From NCBI GenBank assembly GCA_018873225.1, contig JAEILZ010000002.1:2108001-2172000 (forward strand): a stretch of DNA of 64,000 bases, in the 5' to 3' direction. Origin of the DNA: [Phialemoniopsis] sp. UDSM-2020. Taxonomy: Eukaryota; Ascomycota; Sordariomycetes; Thyridiales; Thyridiaceae. The position numbers and the translations under genes are program-made. The notes beneath the pieces were generated by a model that saw nothing but the letters and a program-made list of their open reading frames with translations, was not told the origin of the DNA and made no database searches. Shown one piece after another: positions 24,823 through 35,146 of the stretch (position 1 is the first letter of the stretch; each line of letters opens with the position of its first letter).

Positions 24823-27071
24823 ATGAGTGAATCAAGTGACCCCCTACGGCCTATACGCAAGTCCTTCGCTTGCGATGAGTGCAAGCGGCGCAAGATACGC
24901 TGTTCTGGGGGCGACAAGTGCGCCAACTGCTCCCGCGACGCGAAACCCTGCCGATACTCATCTCCGTCCCAGAGACTCGCTTCGCTGCAAAGGTGAGTAC
25001 ACTCGGGGGGTTCTGTGGCGGCAAGTATCTGGACATAGCACTCATATGCGCCAGACGTCTCCACGAGAGTGAGAGCATTCGGCGGAACCTGGAAAAGGCG
25101 TGGAAGATCTATCTACCGGATGTAGATCAAGAGACAGCCCTTCGCAGTCTGCCCAACGCTACCAGCGAATCTGGGGAAAGACTCCATCCGCCTCATATCC
25201 CGGATGCAGTCTTACAGCAAAGTCAAAGTCCGGAAACAGTGGAGGATGCGACAGAACAGCTCCCCGCACCTCCGATGGAGCACCTCAATGCGGAGGATTT
25301 CGAATTTGACGAGTCAAAGGACCCTGAGAGGTCGATCGATGGCATGGCCTTCCTCACTGCCGACCCACATAAGTCGGGATACACGGGGCCGCAGTCCGGC
25401 ATTGCGGCTCTCAAGTTTCTCCAGTCCTTGCCACCCTATCTTCCCCTCACGTACAATGCCTCCCCGCTGTCTGGCTTGGACGACGAAGAGGTACCTGATG
25501 CAGCATCACATACTCTGGCAGCGAAGAACAGGTACATCGATGATTACTTTGAATTTTACCACCCAGCATACCCTATCTTGCATGAAGGCACGTTCCGGGC
25601 GAGGGTCTCGGGTAAGTATAGCTCGCTGATCATCCCTTTCACAGTCATGTGGCATCTGAGCATATCTGATATAATATGTGCCTAGGTGCTCTCGCTAAGC
25701 CTCGTGATGGATCATGGCCTCTACTATACAACTCAGTCCTCGCTATTGGGGCCTTCGTCAGCTCGCCTAGCGATACAAATGGCGACTTTCCCTTCTTTAA
25801 AGAGGCCCGAAGATATCTGAGCATGGATATCCTTGAGAAAGGCTCGCTAGGCTACGTCCAAGCCCTCACTTTGCTGGCCAACTATCTGCAGAAACGCAAT
25901 AAGCCGAACGCTGGTTTCATCTTGATAGGCACCGCTTTCAGCATGGCGCTGGCTATTGGACTGCACCGAGAATTCGACATGCCCAGCACATTGCCTTTCA
26001 CCATGGAGATTCGCCGGCGGACATGGTGGACACTGTTTGTCTTTATCTCCGGCGCACAACTCGCTCTTGGACGGCCGGCTGCCTCATTGGCCGGCGTCGA
26101 CGTGCAGCTTCCAGCCAACTTGGACGATTTGGAGCTTGCCGTGGACATGGAGCAGATGCCTGCTGGGAGGCCGGAGCCCACCGTAGCATCTTGTCTCGTG
26201 GAGCAGGTGAAGTTGGCCAAGATCGCCAATGTGATCCACGACGAGCTTCTCACGCATCGACGGCCGAGCTATGCCAAGGCCATGAAACTAGAAGAGAGTA
26301 TACGGTGCTGGAGGAATTGCTTGCCTGCTTACTTTGCCGAGAATTCGCTCTTAGAACCGCGGTTGGAGTTTCCTAAGAGGATTCTCCTATGGCGGTGCTT
26401 GAACCTGCGCATCGTGTTGAACCGACCTTTTGTCTTCGAGGCCATCGCCGCCGGAGCCCAGTTGGAAGTGGCGGTTGACCCTATCAACTCATGTCTCGTT
26501 GCGGCAGACGATTGTGCTACGTCGATATGTAGATTCCTTAGGTCTCTTGACGTCGTGAGACGCGGATTTGCGTGGTATGCGACAGCCTGGCTGATCACGG
26601 CCAGCTTTGTACAGGCTACGTGTCTGATATACATGCCGGACCATGTCCTGGCCGCAGGCTGGAGGGAATCTCTTGTAGAGGCCGTCGGATGTCTTCAGCT
26701 CTTGGGATCTTCGCTCGACAGTGCGCTTCGCGCGCGAGATATTCTGCACAACGTTTTAGGTAAGTTCATGCTTGATCCCTTACATATGCCCAGCGAACAG
26801 CCTATTAACATGAGGGCCCTCTTCAGACAATCGAGCCGTGTCAAATTCGGTCACCTCACGATCTATGCTCAACTCGGTCGCAACAACCAATATTGCGAGG
26901 TTCAGAATGATTCCCGAGGACCCAAGTCTTGGAATGGATCAGTCTGCAAACCCACTCTCTAACATGGCTTTCGACGATAACTTCTCGTGGCTTGCACAGG
27001 GACAGACTGGCGGCGACTTTGTGGGTGCTGCCGGAGGGTTCATGTTTGGCAACGGCTTCGATGTGCTTTGA
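24823..27071 (+). CDS. Zn2Cys6 transcription factor with fungal-specific regulatory domain (681 aa)
   Basis: Exons 24823-24992, 25055-25611, 25686-26759 and 26827-27071 give 681 residues. Residues 17-43 form a C6 zinc cluster with spacing C-x2-C-x6-C-x5-C-x2-C-x6-C, preceded and interrupted by basic residues (CKRRKIRC). The middle region, from RYIDDYFEFYHPAYPILHEGTF through GYVQALTLLANYLQ and EIRRRTWWTLFVF, is the fungal_trans regulatory domain. The C-terminus is Asn/Gly/Phe-rich and could be an activation segment. Nuclear. It sits between a sugar transporter and an FMO gene and is only 102 bp from the convergent FMO stop, so it is the likely local regulator of neighbouring catabolic genes. 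That role is inference. Confidence 0.92.
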
Positions 27072-27119
27072 TTTTCAAATATCCCTGGTGTTATAAGGGA
27101 AAGAGCTTGTGTGGATCAA

Positions 27120-27125
27120 AATAAA
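27120..27125 (+). terminator. Candidate poly(A) signal of the Zn2Cys6 gene
   Basis: AATAAA lies 49 bp after the stop, inside the 102-bp gap to the convergent FMO stop codon. The two 3' UTRs therefore probably overlap. Confidence 0.4.
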
Positions 27126-27173
27126 ATGTCATTGAATAGTAATTCTACCATCTAAGCAGCTGTCCTCAGATCT

Positions 27174-29245
27174 CTACTTCTGAGCCCCAATAGGGTTCAG
27201 ACCCTCCTCGACGGCCTTGATCTGCAGAGCAAGGTACTTGGAGTAGATACGGCAAATAGCCAAGTTTCCGCCCATGTACCAGAAGTTAGGGTGACCGCTC
27301 GGTCGCCACATCGCGTTGAGCTCGCCCTCCTCGTCGAGGTCCCACACGTCCTTGCACCGCGCCGCGACCTTCTCGCCCATGATCTTGGTCACGGTGGTCC
27401 TCATGTTGTCGAAGCCCGTGGCCAGGACGACCAGGTCGGCGTCGAGCTTGGTGCCGTCGGCGAGGACCAGCGCGTCCGGCGTGAAGCCCGAGATGCCGTC
27501 GGGGCTCTGCTTGACCTTGATCTTGCCGTCGATGATGAGCTTGCTGCAGCCGACGTCGATGTAGTAGCCGCCGCCCCGGGTGAAGTAGAGGCGCGCGATG
27601 CCGGAGTTGTCGATGCCCCAGTCGAGCTTGAAGCCGGCGCGCTCGAGACCCTCGATGATCTCCTTGTCGGCCGCGGCGATGCGCTTGCAGAGGTCCTTGT
27701 TGAGGGCGAACATGACGGGGTAGGGCAAGCTTTCGCCGACGATGTCGCAGAGTTCCGTAGGTGAGCTTATTGGAAGTGTCAGCATGATGAAATCAAGCAT
27801 GGATCGATAGTATACTTACCCGTTGTCTTCATGCATACCCTCGTGAAGCATGAACACACCCTTGTCCAGTGACAGGACGTGCGTGCCCCTCCGTTGCAGC
27901 ATCGTCACCTCAGCACCATTCTCGTAAAAGTTCTCTGCGATGTCGTGACCGCTGTTGCCAGTGCCGACGACAATGACCTTCTTGCCCTTGACGTCGGTCT
28001 TGGAGGCGTCCTCGTGCTGGCTTCCGTGGTAGACCTGGCCCTTGAACTCGGCCTGGCCAGGGAAGGAGGGGACCAGGGGCTCGCCCGCGTGCCCCGTGGC
28101 GAAGACGACGTGGTTCGGGCGGACGGTGCGGGGCTGGCCGTCGCGGACGAGCTCGACAGTCCACTTGGAGGTGGCGTCGTCAAAAGTGGCGCTGGTCAGG
28201 GTGGTCTTGGTCCAGACGTTGAGCTCCATGAGCGAGGCGTAGGCCTCGAACCAGTCTCCCAGCTTATCCTTCGGCGTGAACTGGGGCCAGTTCTTGGGGA
28301 ATGGGAGGTAGGACATGTGGGTGAACTCGGCCGGATCGTGGGTGACCAGAGTCTAATGAGCCGCACGGCGTGATGTCAGTCTCCGAAAACGCGCCAGTCT
28401 GCGAGATGCGGCAGGGAAGATGGGATTACTGACCCTGTACCGGTTTCTCCAGTTGTCTCCAACCCGGTTGTTCTTGTCAATGATTAATGACGTGAGTCCA
28501 ATCTGCTGCAGGCGAGCGCTGATGTTCAGACCAGATTGGCCTGATATGAAATGTCAGTGCTGGGAGATCTTGCAGTTTGCAATAGTATGATATCAAACTT
28601 GCCGGCACCAATGACGAGTACTTGGGGCTCTTCCTCCTCGAACTCGACTTGCCGCGCTCGTCGCTCTACCCATGTGCCTTTGGCCAAGCCGCCGGGCATT
28701 GTGTCGATTGTGCCATAAGGACGCCTCTCATTCAGCGGCTCAGGAAAGTCCTTGAGATCTTGAAGGGTAGTGTAGACAAGGAAAGCCTTCCAGACGCCGG
28801 GGCTCTCCTGTGTTAGGCGCAAAACACCCGAGCCATGTCCGAGGGAGGTTTCGTAGTGGAAGAGCGAAGAGATCCAGGCGAGCCCGGTCTCCTTGTTGAC
28901 GATCTCAAGCTTGGGCTGGAACTGTCCGTCCTCCTGCAGGCGGAGGCCGGTCAGAGGGCCTGATTGCTGGTTGTCGGTCAGGAACTGTTGGATAAGCTCT
29001 CTGCCGTGGATGGTGCGGAAGTCCCACTGCAGCGCGAGGATATCCCGCCACCAGGAGTCTTCGTGGAACAGGTCTTGGAGATTTGAGAAGTCTTTGGAGG
29101 AAAAGACATTCTGAAGCTTGTTGAGCCAGTCGTGGGCAACTCTCCAAGCACTAGGAGCTTTCGTGACAGGGGCAGTCTGCGGCAGATCAATGAGATGATC
29201 ATACCGCTTGGGGGCCGTGCCGTTTGTGAGTGGTACAACCGTCAT
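27174..29245 (-). CDS. FMO-type flavoprotein monooxygenase with NTF2-like N-terminus (624 aa)
   Basis: Exons 29245-28603, 28540-28434, 28352-27820 and 27765-27174 give 624 residues. The first about 200 residues form an NTF2/SnoaL-like region (LQDLFHEDSWWRDILALQW). The flavin fold follows: GAGQSG at 213-218 binds FAD, FKGQVYHGSQ fits the FMO fingerprint FxGxxxH without the Trp of Baeyer-Villiger enzymes, GTGNSGHD binds NADPH, and VVLATGFD is the ATG motif. Related enzymes oxygenate N, S or indolic/keto substrates. Intron 1 has a GC donor (see separate entry). The gene converges on the Zn2Cys6 gene with 102 bp between stops. The substrate is unknown; YUCCA-like indole-pyruvate chemistry is one possibility but unproven. 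Confidence 0.88.
28541..28602 (-). other. GC-AG intron in the FMO gene (62 bp)
   Basis: The intron starts GCAAGT and ends ATCAG. Splicing here joins VIGAG to QSGLNISARL and restores the FAD-binding GxGxxG loop. The only nearby GT donor gives the wrong frame. GC donors are a known minority class and usually keep the rest of the consensus, as here. Confidence 0.85.
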
Positions 29246-30674
29246 GGCGCAAGTAAGGACGCTTTGTTGATGTACTTAGAAGACTCGGACAACTTTTTTC
29301 CTGGCGTCTTTATGTGAACACGACGATGTAGAATATGGGGATTAGTCGAGAGGATGCGTTGAGATGCAGTCGAGAAGAGAGAGGAAGACCTGCACAAAAT
29401 ATTTGAGGAGCACCGACGATCAACGATATCACACCAAACCACCCCCGCAACCCTGAGGGGTTGCACGACGTTGGAGGTTGGGCCGGACACGGCCTTCTCC
29501 TCAGACCAGCCGGGTGATGCGTAGCATGATCCGAACGGAGAAGCACCCTTTGGTCTTGGTGTGTGGGACGAAAATTGGGGTAAGGACACCGGCGCTGGAG
29601 GGGAAACGGCGATGTTCCGAGTGGCTACTCCACAATCGCCGCCGTGCTATGTGTGCATTCATCGCCAAAGCAGGCGGAGGCTTGATCATGGCTTGGGTCC
29701 CTCGGGTCTCTTCGCAGTTCGGGGCTTGCATGATAGGCACAATGTCTACTGTAGGAGAGTCAGGGTACTGTTCGAGCATCCGCGCAGCTTCGCATTTGGG
29801 ACCGAATGAGACGGATCGTTCGTCTCTGGACGGCACTTCTCTCACAGGGCAACGCTAACAGTGTTGACTTGATCGTGTCAATGGCCGCACCTATGTTGTA
29901 TCTTGGTTGAGGGCAGAGATAGTATCCGTCTTGAGGAGGCCCATAAACCTGCATACATCCATCTATGGCGAGAGTTTGCTCAGGCCTGCTTGCAGCCCGA
30001 GCTTTACGCACACGGCTCGTTCCTCGGCAAATGTAATGTGGTGGATTCAAAGTTGTCGCGATGAAACAGGGTTATGCCAATTGAAGAAAGGCGTATCATG
30101 TACACGCATCAGCTGAGAATGTGGTAAGAAGCTTGGCTGACGATCTGCTCTCGGGCCATGTCCGTCCGCCGGGGCGTGGGTGGCCGGGCACAACTCCGCC
30201 CCGGAATCGGGGCTTGGCTGCTGTGGGTTCGCGCACGCCCAATACCGCTCCGAAAGAGCACCCAGTGTCTACCCTCGGTGGCACACTCCGTCCACATTAC
30301 CCCTCAACACCCATCCAATGCGAAGCATACATGCCACACAGTGTGGGCCGTTGCCTTCGGTGTCCGCCAGCACACTCGGCAGGAGTCATGTGGCTGCAGG
30401 AGCTGAAATGACTTGTCAATCTCGGGATCTGAATAGAAGGGTACATCATGTGCGTTTACCGATAGGTCCGGATGTGACCCGAAAGACCACCAGACTACGG
30501 GTACGTTGTTTGGGGGCCAAGATCGTGAGTATTTATGGTCTAGTGACTTAGGCACCATAACGTCGTCCCATCAGCAGTAGTAAAGTAATGTGAAATTGGT
30601 AAATGCGGTCGACCTTGACGCTTTCTCTTGTGATTCCACTTCAACCTCCTTCACCTTCTGCGCATCATTTCAAT
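29246..30674. other. Divergent promoter region between FMO and SDR genes
   Basis: A 1.43-kb gap separates the starts of the FMO (-) and SDR (+) genes. Short open frames on both strands show no domain. The layout would allow shared control of the two oxidoreductases. Confidence 0.5.
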
Positions 30675-31646
30675 ATGGCTTCATCACGGCCGTACGACGG
30701 CAAGCTTGGGATTGTGACTGGTGGTTCCCGAGGTATGAGCAACCTAATGTGAAAGTCTTCGTGAGCCGAGCTTGCTAACTAAGCATCCTTAGGCATTGGT
30801 GCTGCTGTGGCTCGTCGACTTGCGGCCAAGGGATGCAACCTGTTGTTAGGATTCTCATCAGACTCATCAAGGGCGCCGACAGAGCAACTGTGCCAGGAAC
30901 TGTCCTCCACACACAAGATCCACTGCTGCAGCGTGCAAGCCGATTTGGAGAAGCCAGATGATGCTTCTCGTAAGATTGTCGAAAGTGCCCGCGCATTGTT
31001 TGAGTCATACAGCTCGGGAAAGCCCGTCCAAATTGACATATTGATCAACAATGCCGGCGTGTCGTCAAATCAGTTCCTGAACGATGCCGAACGAGGCGCC
31101 ATTGACGCCGCAGAGTTCAATCGGGTCTACACAGTCAACGTGCTAGCTCCGCTATTGCTCACGCAAGCTGTGGCACCGCACCTTCCCAACGACAGGTCGG
31201 GCCGCATCGTATCCGTCTCGAGCGTCTCTAGTTCCATCGGTTACCAGGGCCAGTCTGTGTACGCGGGAAGCAAGGCGGCTGTTGAGTCCATGACGCGTGT
31301 ATGGAGCCGGGAGCTGTGCGAGCGAGCTACCGTCAATGCGGTCAACCCTGGTCCAGCATGGGGTGACATGTACGAAAAAGTAGGGCCCTCTTTCTGGGAT
31401 ATCAACCAGCCGTATGTCGACGCGGCACCCCTGGCCGCCTACAACGGCGAGTCGAGTGTGCTGGCCATGGCGGGGTCTGATGCGGAGAGGTTCGATGCGG
31501 TGGTCAAGGGGTCGATGAAGTCAAGACGACCGGCATTCACGACCGAAATCGCGGGAACGGTTGACATGCTGTGTTCACAAGAGAGTGCCTGGACAACTGG
31601 GAGCGTCATTTGTGCAAACGGGGGTATGAAGATGTCCATCGCTTGA
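30675..31646 (+). CDS. Short-chain dehydrogenase/reductase (303 aa)
   Basis: Exons 30675-30732 and 30793-31646 join in frame to 303 residues. The junction completes TGGSRGIG (residues 15-22), the NAD(P)-binding glycine motif. NNAG follows in strand 4, then the SSVSSS serine segment and the catalytic Y-x3-K (Tyr176, Lys180), and NAVNPGPAWGDMY after strand 6. This is a classical SDR of the 3-ketoacyl-ACP-reductase-like type, a soluble oxidoreductase acting on a carbonyl or alcohol. An insertion (SSDSSRAPTEQLC...) lengthens the segment after strand 2. It is divergent from the FMO gene; whether they act on one substrate is unknown. Confidence 0.9.
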
Positions 31647-32330
31647 GGGATCACCTCTACATATATCGTTTCTCGGCCAAGCTGGGTTCTATCCATGTTA
31701 CGTCAAGTGCAAGTGGTGCGGTATGTTACTCAAATGGCTGATATGTCTGATGAGCTGACTTGTGTCTCCCAGTGGAGTATGATGGGTTACGACAGAGCAT
31801 CTGTAATCTGAGGCTACAAATAGCAATGCAGTCCTTCCAAACTCGCGTGACAAGTTAGGAACAGATTACTGATTGCTTCTCTGAGACAAAATACACCTTT
31901 CATAGCATTTGGGAAACATATACAGTAGGTCTCTGGCTCGCTTCTTGAGTCGGCTGAAGTTCAGCTCTTGGTTTTTAACTTTGGCGTTGTGGGGAATTCC
32001 GTCTTCGTCATTATCTGTCCAAATCCGGTTTTCTGCCGCCGACACCAAATCAGCCACACACCCTTCTATTGTCAGCCACCTTCGTCGGACGTCCTCGCTC
32101 TCACAAACACCTCTTACGTGAGTATCTAAAACTGATGAGGCTGTATAATTGATCGCATGACTTGAAGCTACCTCTCAAAGCCCTGCTGTTTGGTGTGAAG
32201 GACCAGATACTTAAGGGAGCTTCCGGCCCACCCGGATTCTTGCAAGGACGGCGGACAAAAGAAAGGTCATCGCAAAGAACCAAGTCCACAAACTCTCACC
32301 CTCCGATCAAAGCCGGCAGTCACTCTTACC
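31647..32330. other. Intergenic, upstream of GH64
   Basis: A 684-bp gap with only short open frames. It holds the SDR 3' UTR and the GH64 promoter; no other feature is supportable. Confidence 0.55.
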
Positions 32331-33467
32331 ATGCCGGATTCACTCGACATACAGCTGCAGAACAAGTCCGACTCGGACCAGATCTTTGCCTACATTACCG
32401 GAATTGCCCTGCAGCACGACGACCGCCGAGTCCTCCTCAAGGCCAACGGGCATGACCTCTACTTCCCAGAGTCTCCTTCAGAGATCCTCCAGCCCCTAGC
32501 CGAGGACTGTGCCATCCCTCTGGGCGCCCCGGGGAACACAGTCACTGTGCACATCCCACAGCTCGCCGGCGGCCGCATCTGGTTCTCCCGCGGCGCCAAG
32601 CTGACCTTCTTGCTGAACCCGGGACCAGCCATCGTCGAGCCCTCGGTTCTGAACCCATCAGATCCCAACGCCACCGTCGACTTTGCCTTTGCCGAGTTCA
32701 CCCTCAATACAGACCAGCTGTTCGCCAACATCAGCTACGTCGACTTCGTCGCGCGCCTGCCCGTCGCTCTGACCCTGAAGGAGAAGGGCGGCGCCGTCCA
32801 ACACGTCTCAGGCATGAACCCGGACGGCCTCGACCGCGTCGCCGATGCCCTACGCACGCAGACCGCCAAGGACGGGCAGCCCTGGGACAAGCTCGTCGTC
32901 CCCGGGCCCGACGGCGCCGCCCTGCGCGCCCTGAACCCGACGCATGGCAACGCCGTGGGCGCCAGCTTCGACGGCTACTTCGAGCCGCTGATCGACGAGG
33001 TCTGGAGCAAGTACTGCGGCTGCGAGATGAAGATCAACACGCAGGCCGCGCCGGGCGTCGTCGGCGGTACCGTCAACGACAAGGGCGAGCTCGTGTTCGG
33101 CGGCGAGGCCTTTTGCAAGCCCACGAGCGCCGACGTCCTGGGCTGCAACAGCGGGCCCTTCGTCACGGGGCCCTCGCCGGCGCGCAACGCCATCATCCCG
33201 CGCCTGGCGGCCGCGCTGCAGCGGTCGAGTCTTCCGGCGGTCGACGAGCACCCGTCGGACCCGTCGACGTTCTACGGGCGCGAGCCGACGAATCACTACT
33301 GCCGGATCGTGCACGAGAATAATCTTGATGGGAAGGGGTACGCTTTTGCGTACGATGACGTGCAGCCCGACGGTGGGGCGGACCAGTCGGGCAAGGTCAA
33401 CGCGGGCGATCCTGCGGAGTTCATCGTTGCTGTCGGGGGCAAGGATGCTTATGCGGGCGATCACTGA
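32331..33467 (+). CDS. GH64 beta-1,3-glucanase-like protein (378 aa, intronless)
   Basis: A single exon of 378 residues shows the GH64 (laminaripentaose-producing beta-1,3-glucanase) layout. The thaumatin-like N-terminal domain has YITGIALQ, GGRIWFSRGAKLTFLLN and PGPAIVEPSV, followed by FAEFTLN..LFANISYVDFVARLPVALTL, which carries the acidic residues expected in the active-site cleft. The C-terminal domain has YFEPLIDEVWSKY, NSGPFV and NHYCRIVHENNLDGKGYAFAYDDV. The family cleaves beta-1,3-glucan of fungal walls. Unlike many wall hydrolases, no signal peptide is present at this start (MPDSLDIQL), and no upstream exon supplying one is evident, so the protein may be cytosolic or exported by another route. 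The region from about 32900 on is GC-rich and creates long antisense frames. Confidence 0.88.
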   Translation: MPDSLDIQLQNKSDSDQIFAYITGIALQHDDRRVLLKANGHDLYFPESPSEILQPLAEDCAIPLGAPGNTVTVHIPQLAGGRIWFSRGAKLTFLLNPGPAIVEPSVLNPSDPNATVDFAFAEFTLNTDQLFANISYVDFVARLPVALTLKEKGGAVQHVSGMNPDGLDRVADALRTQTAKDGQPWDKLVVPGPDGAALRALNPTHGNAVGASFDGYFEPLIDEVWSKYCGCEMKINTQAAPGVVGGTVNDKGELVFGGEAFCKPTSADVLGCNSGPFVTGPSPARNAIIPRLAAALQRSSLPAVDEHPSDPSTFYGREPTNHYCRIVHENNLDGKGYAFAYDDVQPDGGADQSGKVNAGDPAEFIVAVGGKDAYAGDH

Positions 33468-33811
33468 GTGGAGTTGTGGGTAATAGTGGTGCTCTGTTTG
33501 GATATGTCATGGGTTTCTGGTTAGAATTGTAGGGTAGGGATATCATCTGCCATCTGTACTCGTCTGGGATAATGGAAGAAATGATTTGACCGAACTGTTC
33601 GCCACTCAGTGACTTCAATGAGTTCACATTTCAATGACGGGATTTGCAGCAACGTGCAATGAGTATGTATTACTATAAGACATTATTATGATCTACGTAA
33701 TAGTAGGGCCATACATCGGAACTTCTTGAGCGTTAATCGCCGTCTTGTCTCGCCGAGCTTCGTCTCCACTACCTCCTCAACCTTACGTTCTCATCAACTT
33801 GTGCTGAATAT
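33468..33811. other. Convergent 3' gap between GH64 and tyrosinase
   Basis: This 344-bp, AT-richer stretch holds both 3' ends. No gene is supportable. Confidence 0.6.
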
Positions 33812-35146
33812 CTAGACATAGATGTAGCATAGCTCGCCATTCAGGCCACCCATGGTGGTGAGCATGTCACCAATAGTAATCGAGTCGCCGTTGACGCCCA
33901 GGTTGATAGGATCGCTAGCAGTGCCGGTGCGGCCGCGGGAGCCCGCGACGGAGCCACCGACGGCCTTGAGGCGGGTGGACAGGTCCTGCATCTGCCAGAT
34001 CCACCAGACACGGTCGATCATGGCGTGGTGCAGGTAGAAAGCCGGGTCACCGGGCGAGGTGTGGATGTCACCGCCCGGGTCGCCACCGATCGTGAAGTGG
34101 CCGCCGCCGTGCACGCCGTTCATGCCCTGCATAGTGTCCTGGAACGAGACAATGTCGCGGTTCTGCGTGATGAGCGAGTAGGTCTTGTCGGCAGTTGTCT
34201 GCGCGGCCCACTGCTTGCTGATGGCGCGCTTGAGGCAGCGCGGGTTGTACTTCATCGAAGTCCCCGGACCGAGGTTGACGCTCATGTCCTTGAACGGCCC
34301 CGTCTGGACGCAGCCGCCGTTGACCGAGTCGCCGCTGAGGCTAGACGAGTTGCCGTTGAACAGGGGCGAGTTGGCCGGGTCCTTGGCGTAGCGGTCCCAG
34401 TTCCAGTAGGGCTGGAAGCCGGCGTAGCCGCACTCGTCGCGCAGGGCCTTCTCGTAGGCGTGCACGTAGTAGCGGTGCCACGAGAGGAAGTTGGCCGTTG
34501 AGTGGATGCTGCCCGTCTGCACGATGTGCGTGGCGATGAAGTCGTCGAAGCGGCTGCGCGCGCCGGGGGCGTCGGACGAGGAGCTCCGGGGCGGCTTGGA
34601 CTGCAGGCACTTGACGGCCGCGATGTACTCCTCCCTCTCCTTGACAGACAGGTCGCTCCTATTTTGAACCGTGTTAGGATGCCGTTGGGGATTACATAGA
34701 GGCTGCACTTACCACTCCCTGCGGATAGACGCGTTCTCAAGAGTGCAGCTACCAGCAGGGTTCTTGCTGAGGTAGTCCTTGAGCTTATCCAGGCTGCTGT
34801 CCCGAAGCTTGTCGACGACATCGGCAGGATATGTGCGGACAATAGTCGTAGGGGTGGGTGCGGCGCTGCTGGAGACAGCGGTGCTGCTAGCAGCGGTGGT
34901 CGTGGGTTCCTCCACGACGGCCGTGCTGCTGGTCGAAGTGACCTGGACCTCCGAGGTGGAGACCGAGGTCACATCGGCAGAGGTCGTCTGAGCAGGTTCA
35001 TCCGAGGTTGCAGTAGAAGACACAACATCTTCAGTAGGCGTAGCGGAAGGAGTGGTGACGCTCTGGGCCGAGGTCGGGCGCTTTGCCGGGCAGGCAAGGC
35101 CACCTGTGAGCAGGAGACCGCCCAGGATGGTGAGAGAGAAACGCAT
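33812..35146 (-). CDS. Secreted short-type tyrosinase / catechol oxidase-like protein (426 aa)
   Basis: Exons 35146-34713 and 34658-33812 give 426 residues. A signal peptide (MRFSLTILGGLLLTGGLA) precedes a Ser/Thr-rich linker of about 80 residues, probably O-glycosylated, then the catalytic domain. Copper A has three His: ATHIVQ, GSIHST and FLSWHRYY. Copper B is seen in GVHGGGHFTIGG and PAFYLHHAMIDRVWWIWQ. All six copper ligands therefore appear intact. The protein ends soon after copper B, so the long C-terminal shielding domain of classical fungal tyrosinases is missing, as in short-type extracellular enzymes. It would oxidise phenols or catechols outside the cell (pigment, defence or lignin phenol turnover). 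It converges with the GH64 gene. Confidence 0.9.

Noticed and set aside
27291..28373. Plus-strand frames over the FMO gene (157 and 164 codons)
   Set aside because: Translations are Val/Leu/Asp/Glu-rich strings without domains; the minus strand has the flavoprotein motifs.
21237..30475. TCCGGATGT shared by transporter (21237) and SDR (30467) promoters as a cluster operator
   Set aside because: Only two cluster genes carry it, and TCCGGATG also occurs near 7719 far from the cluster, so it is not specific enough.
32850..33464. 204-codon minus frame over GH64
   Set aside because: Arg/Val/Leu-rich shadow of the GC-rich glucanase exon.
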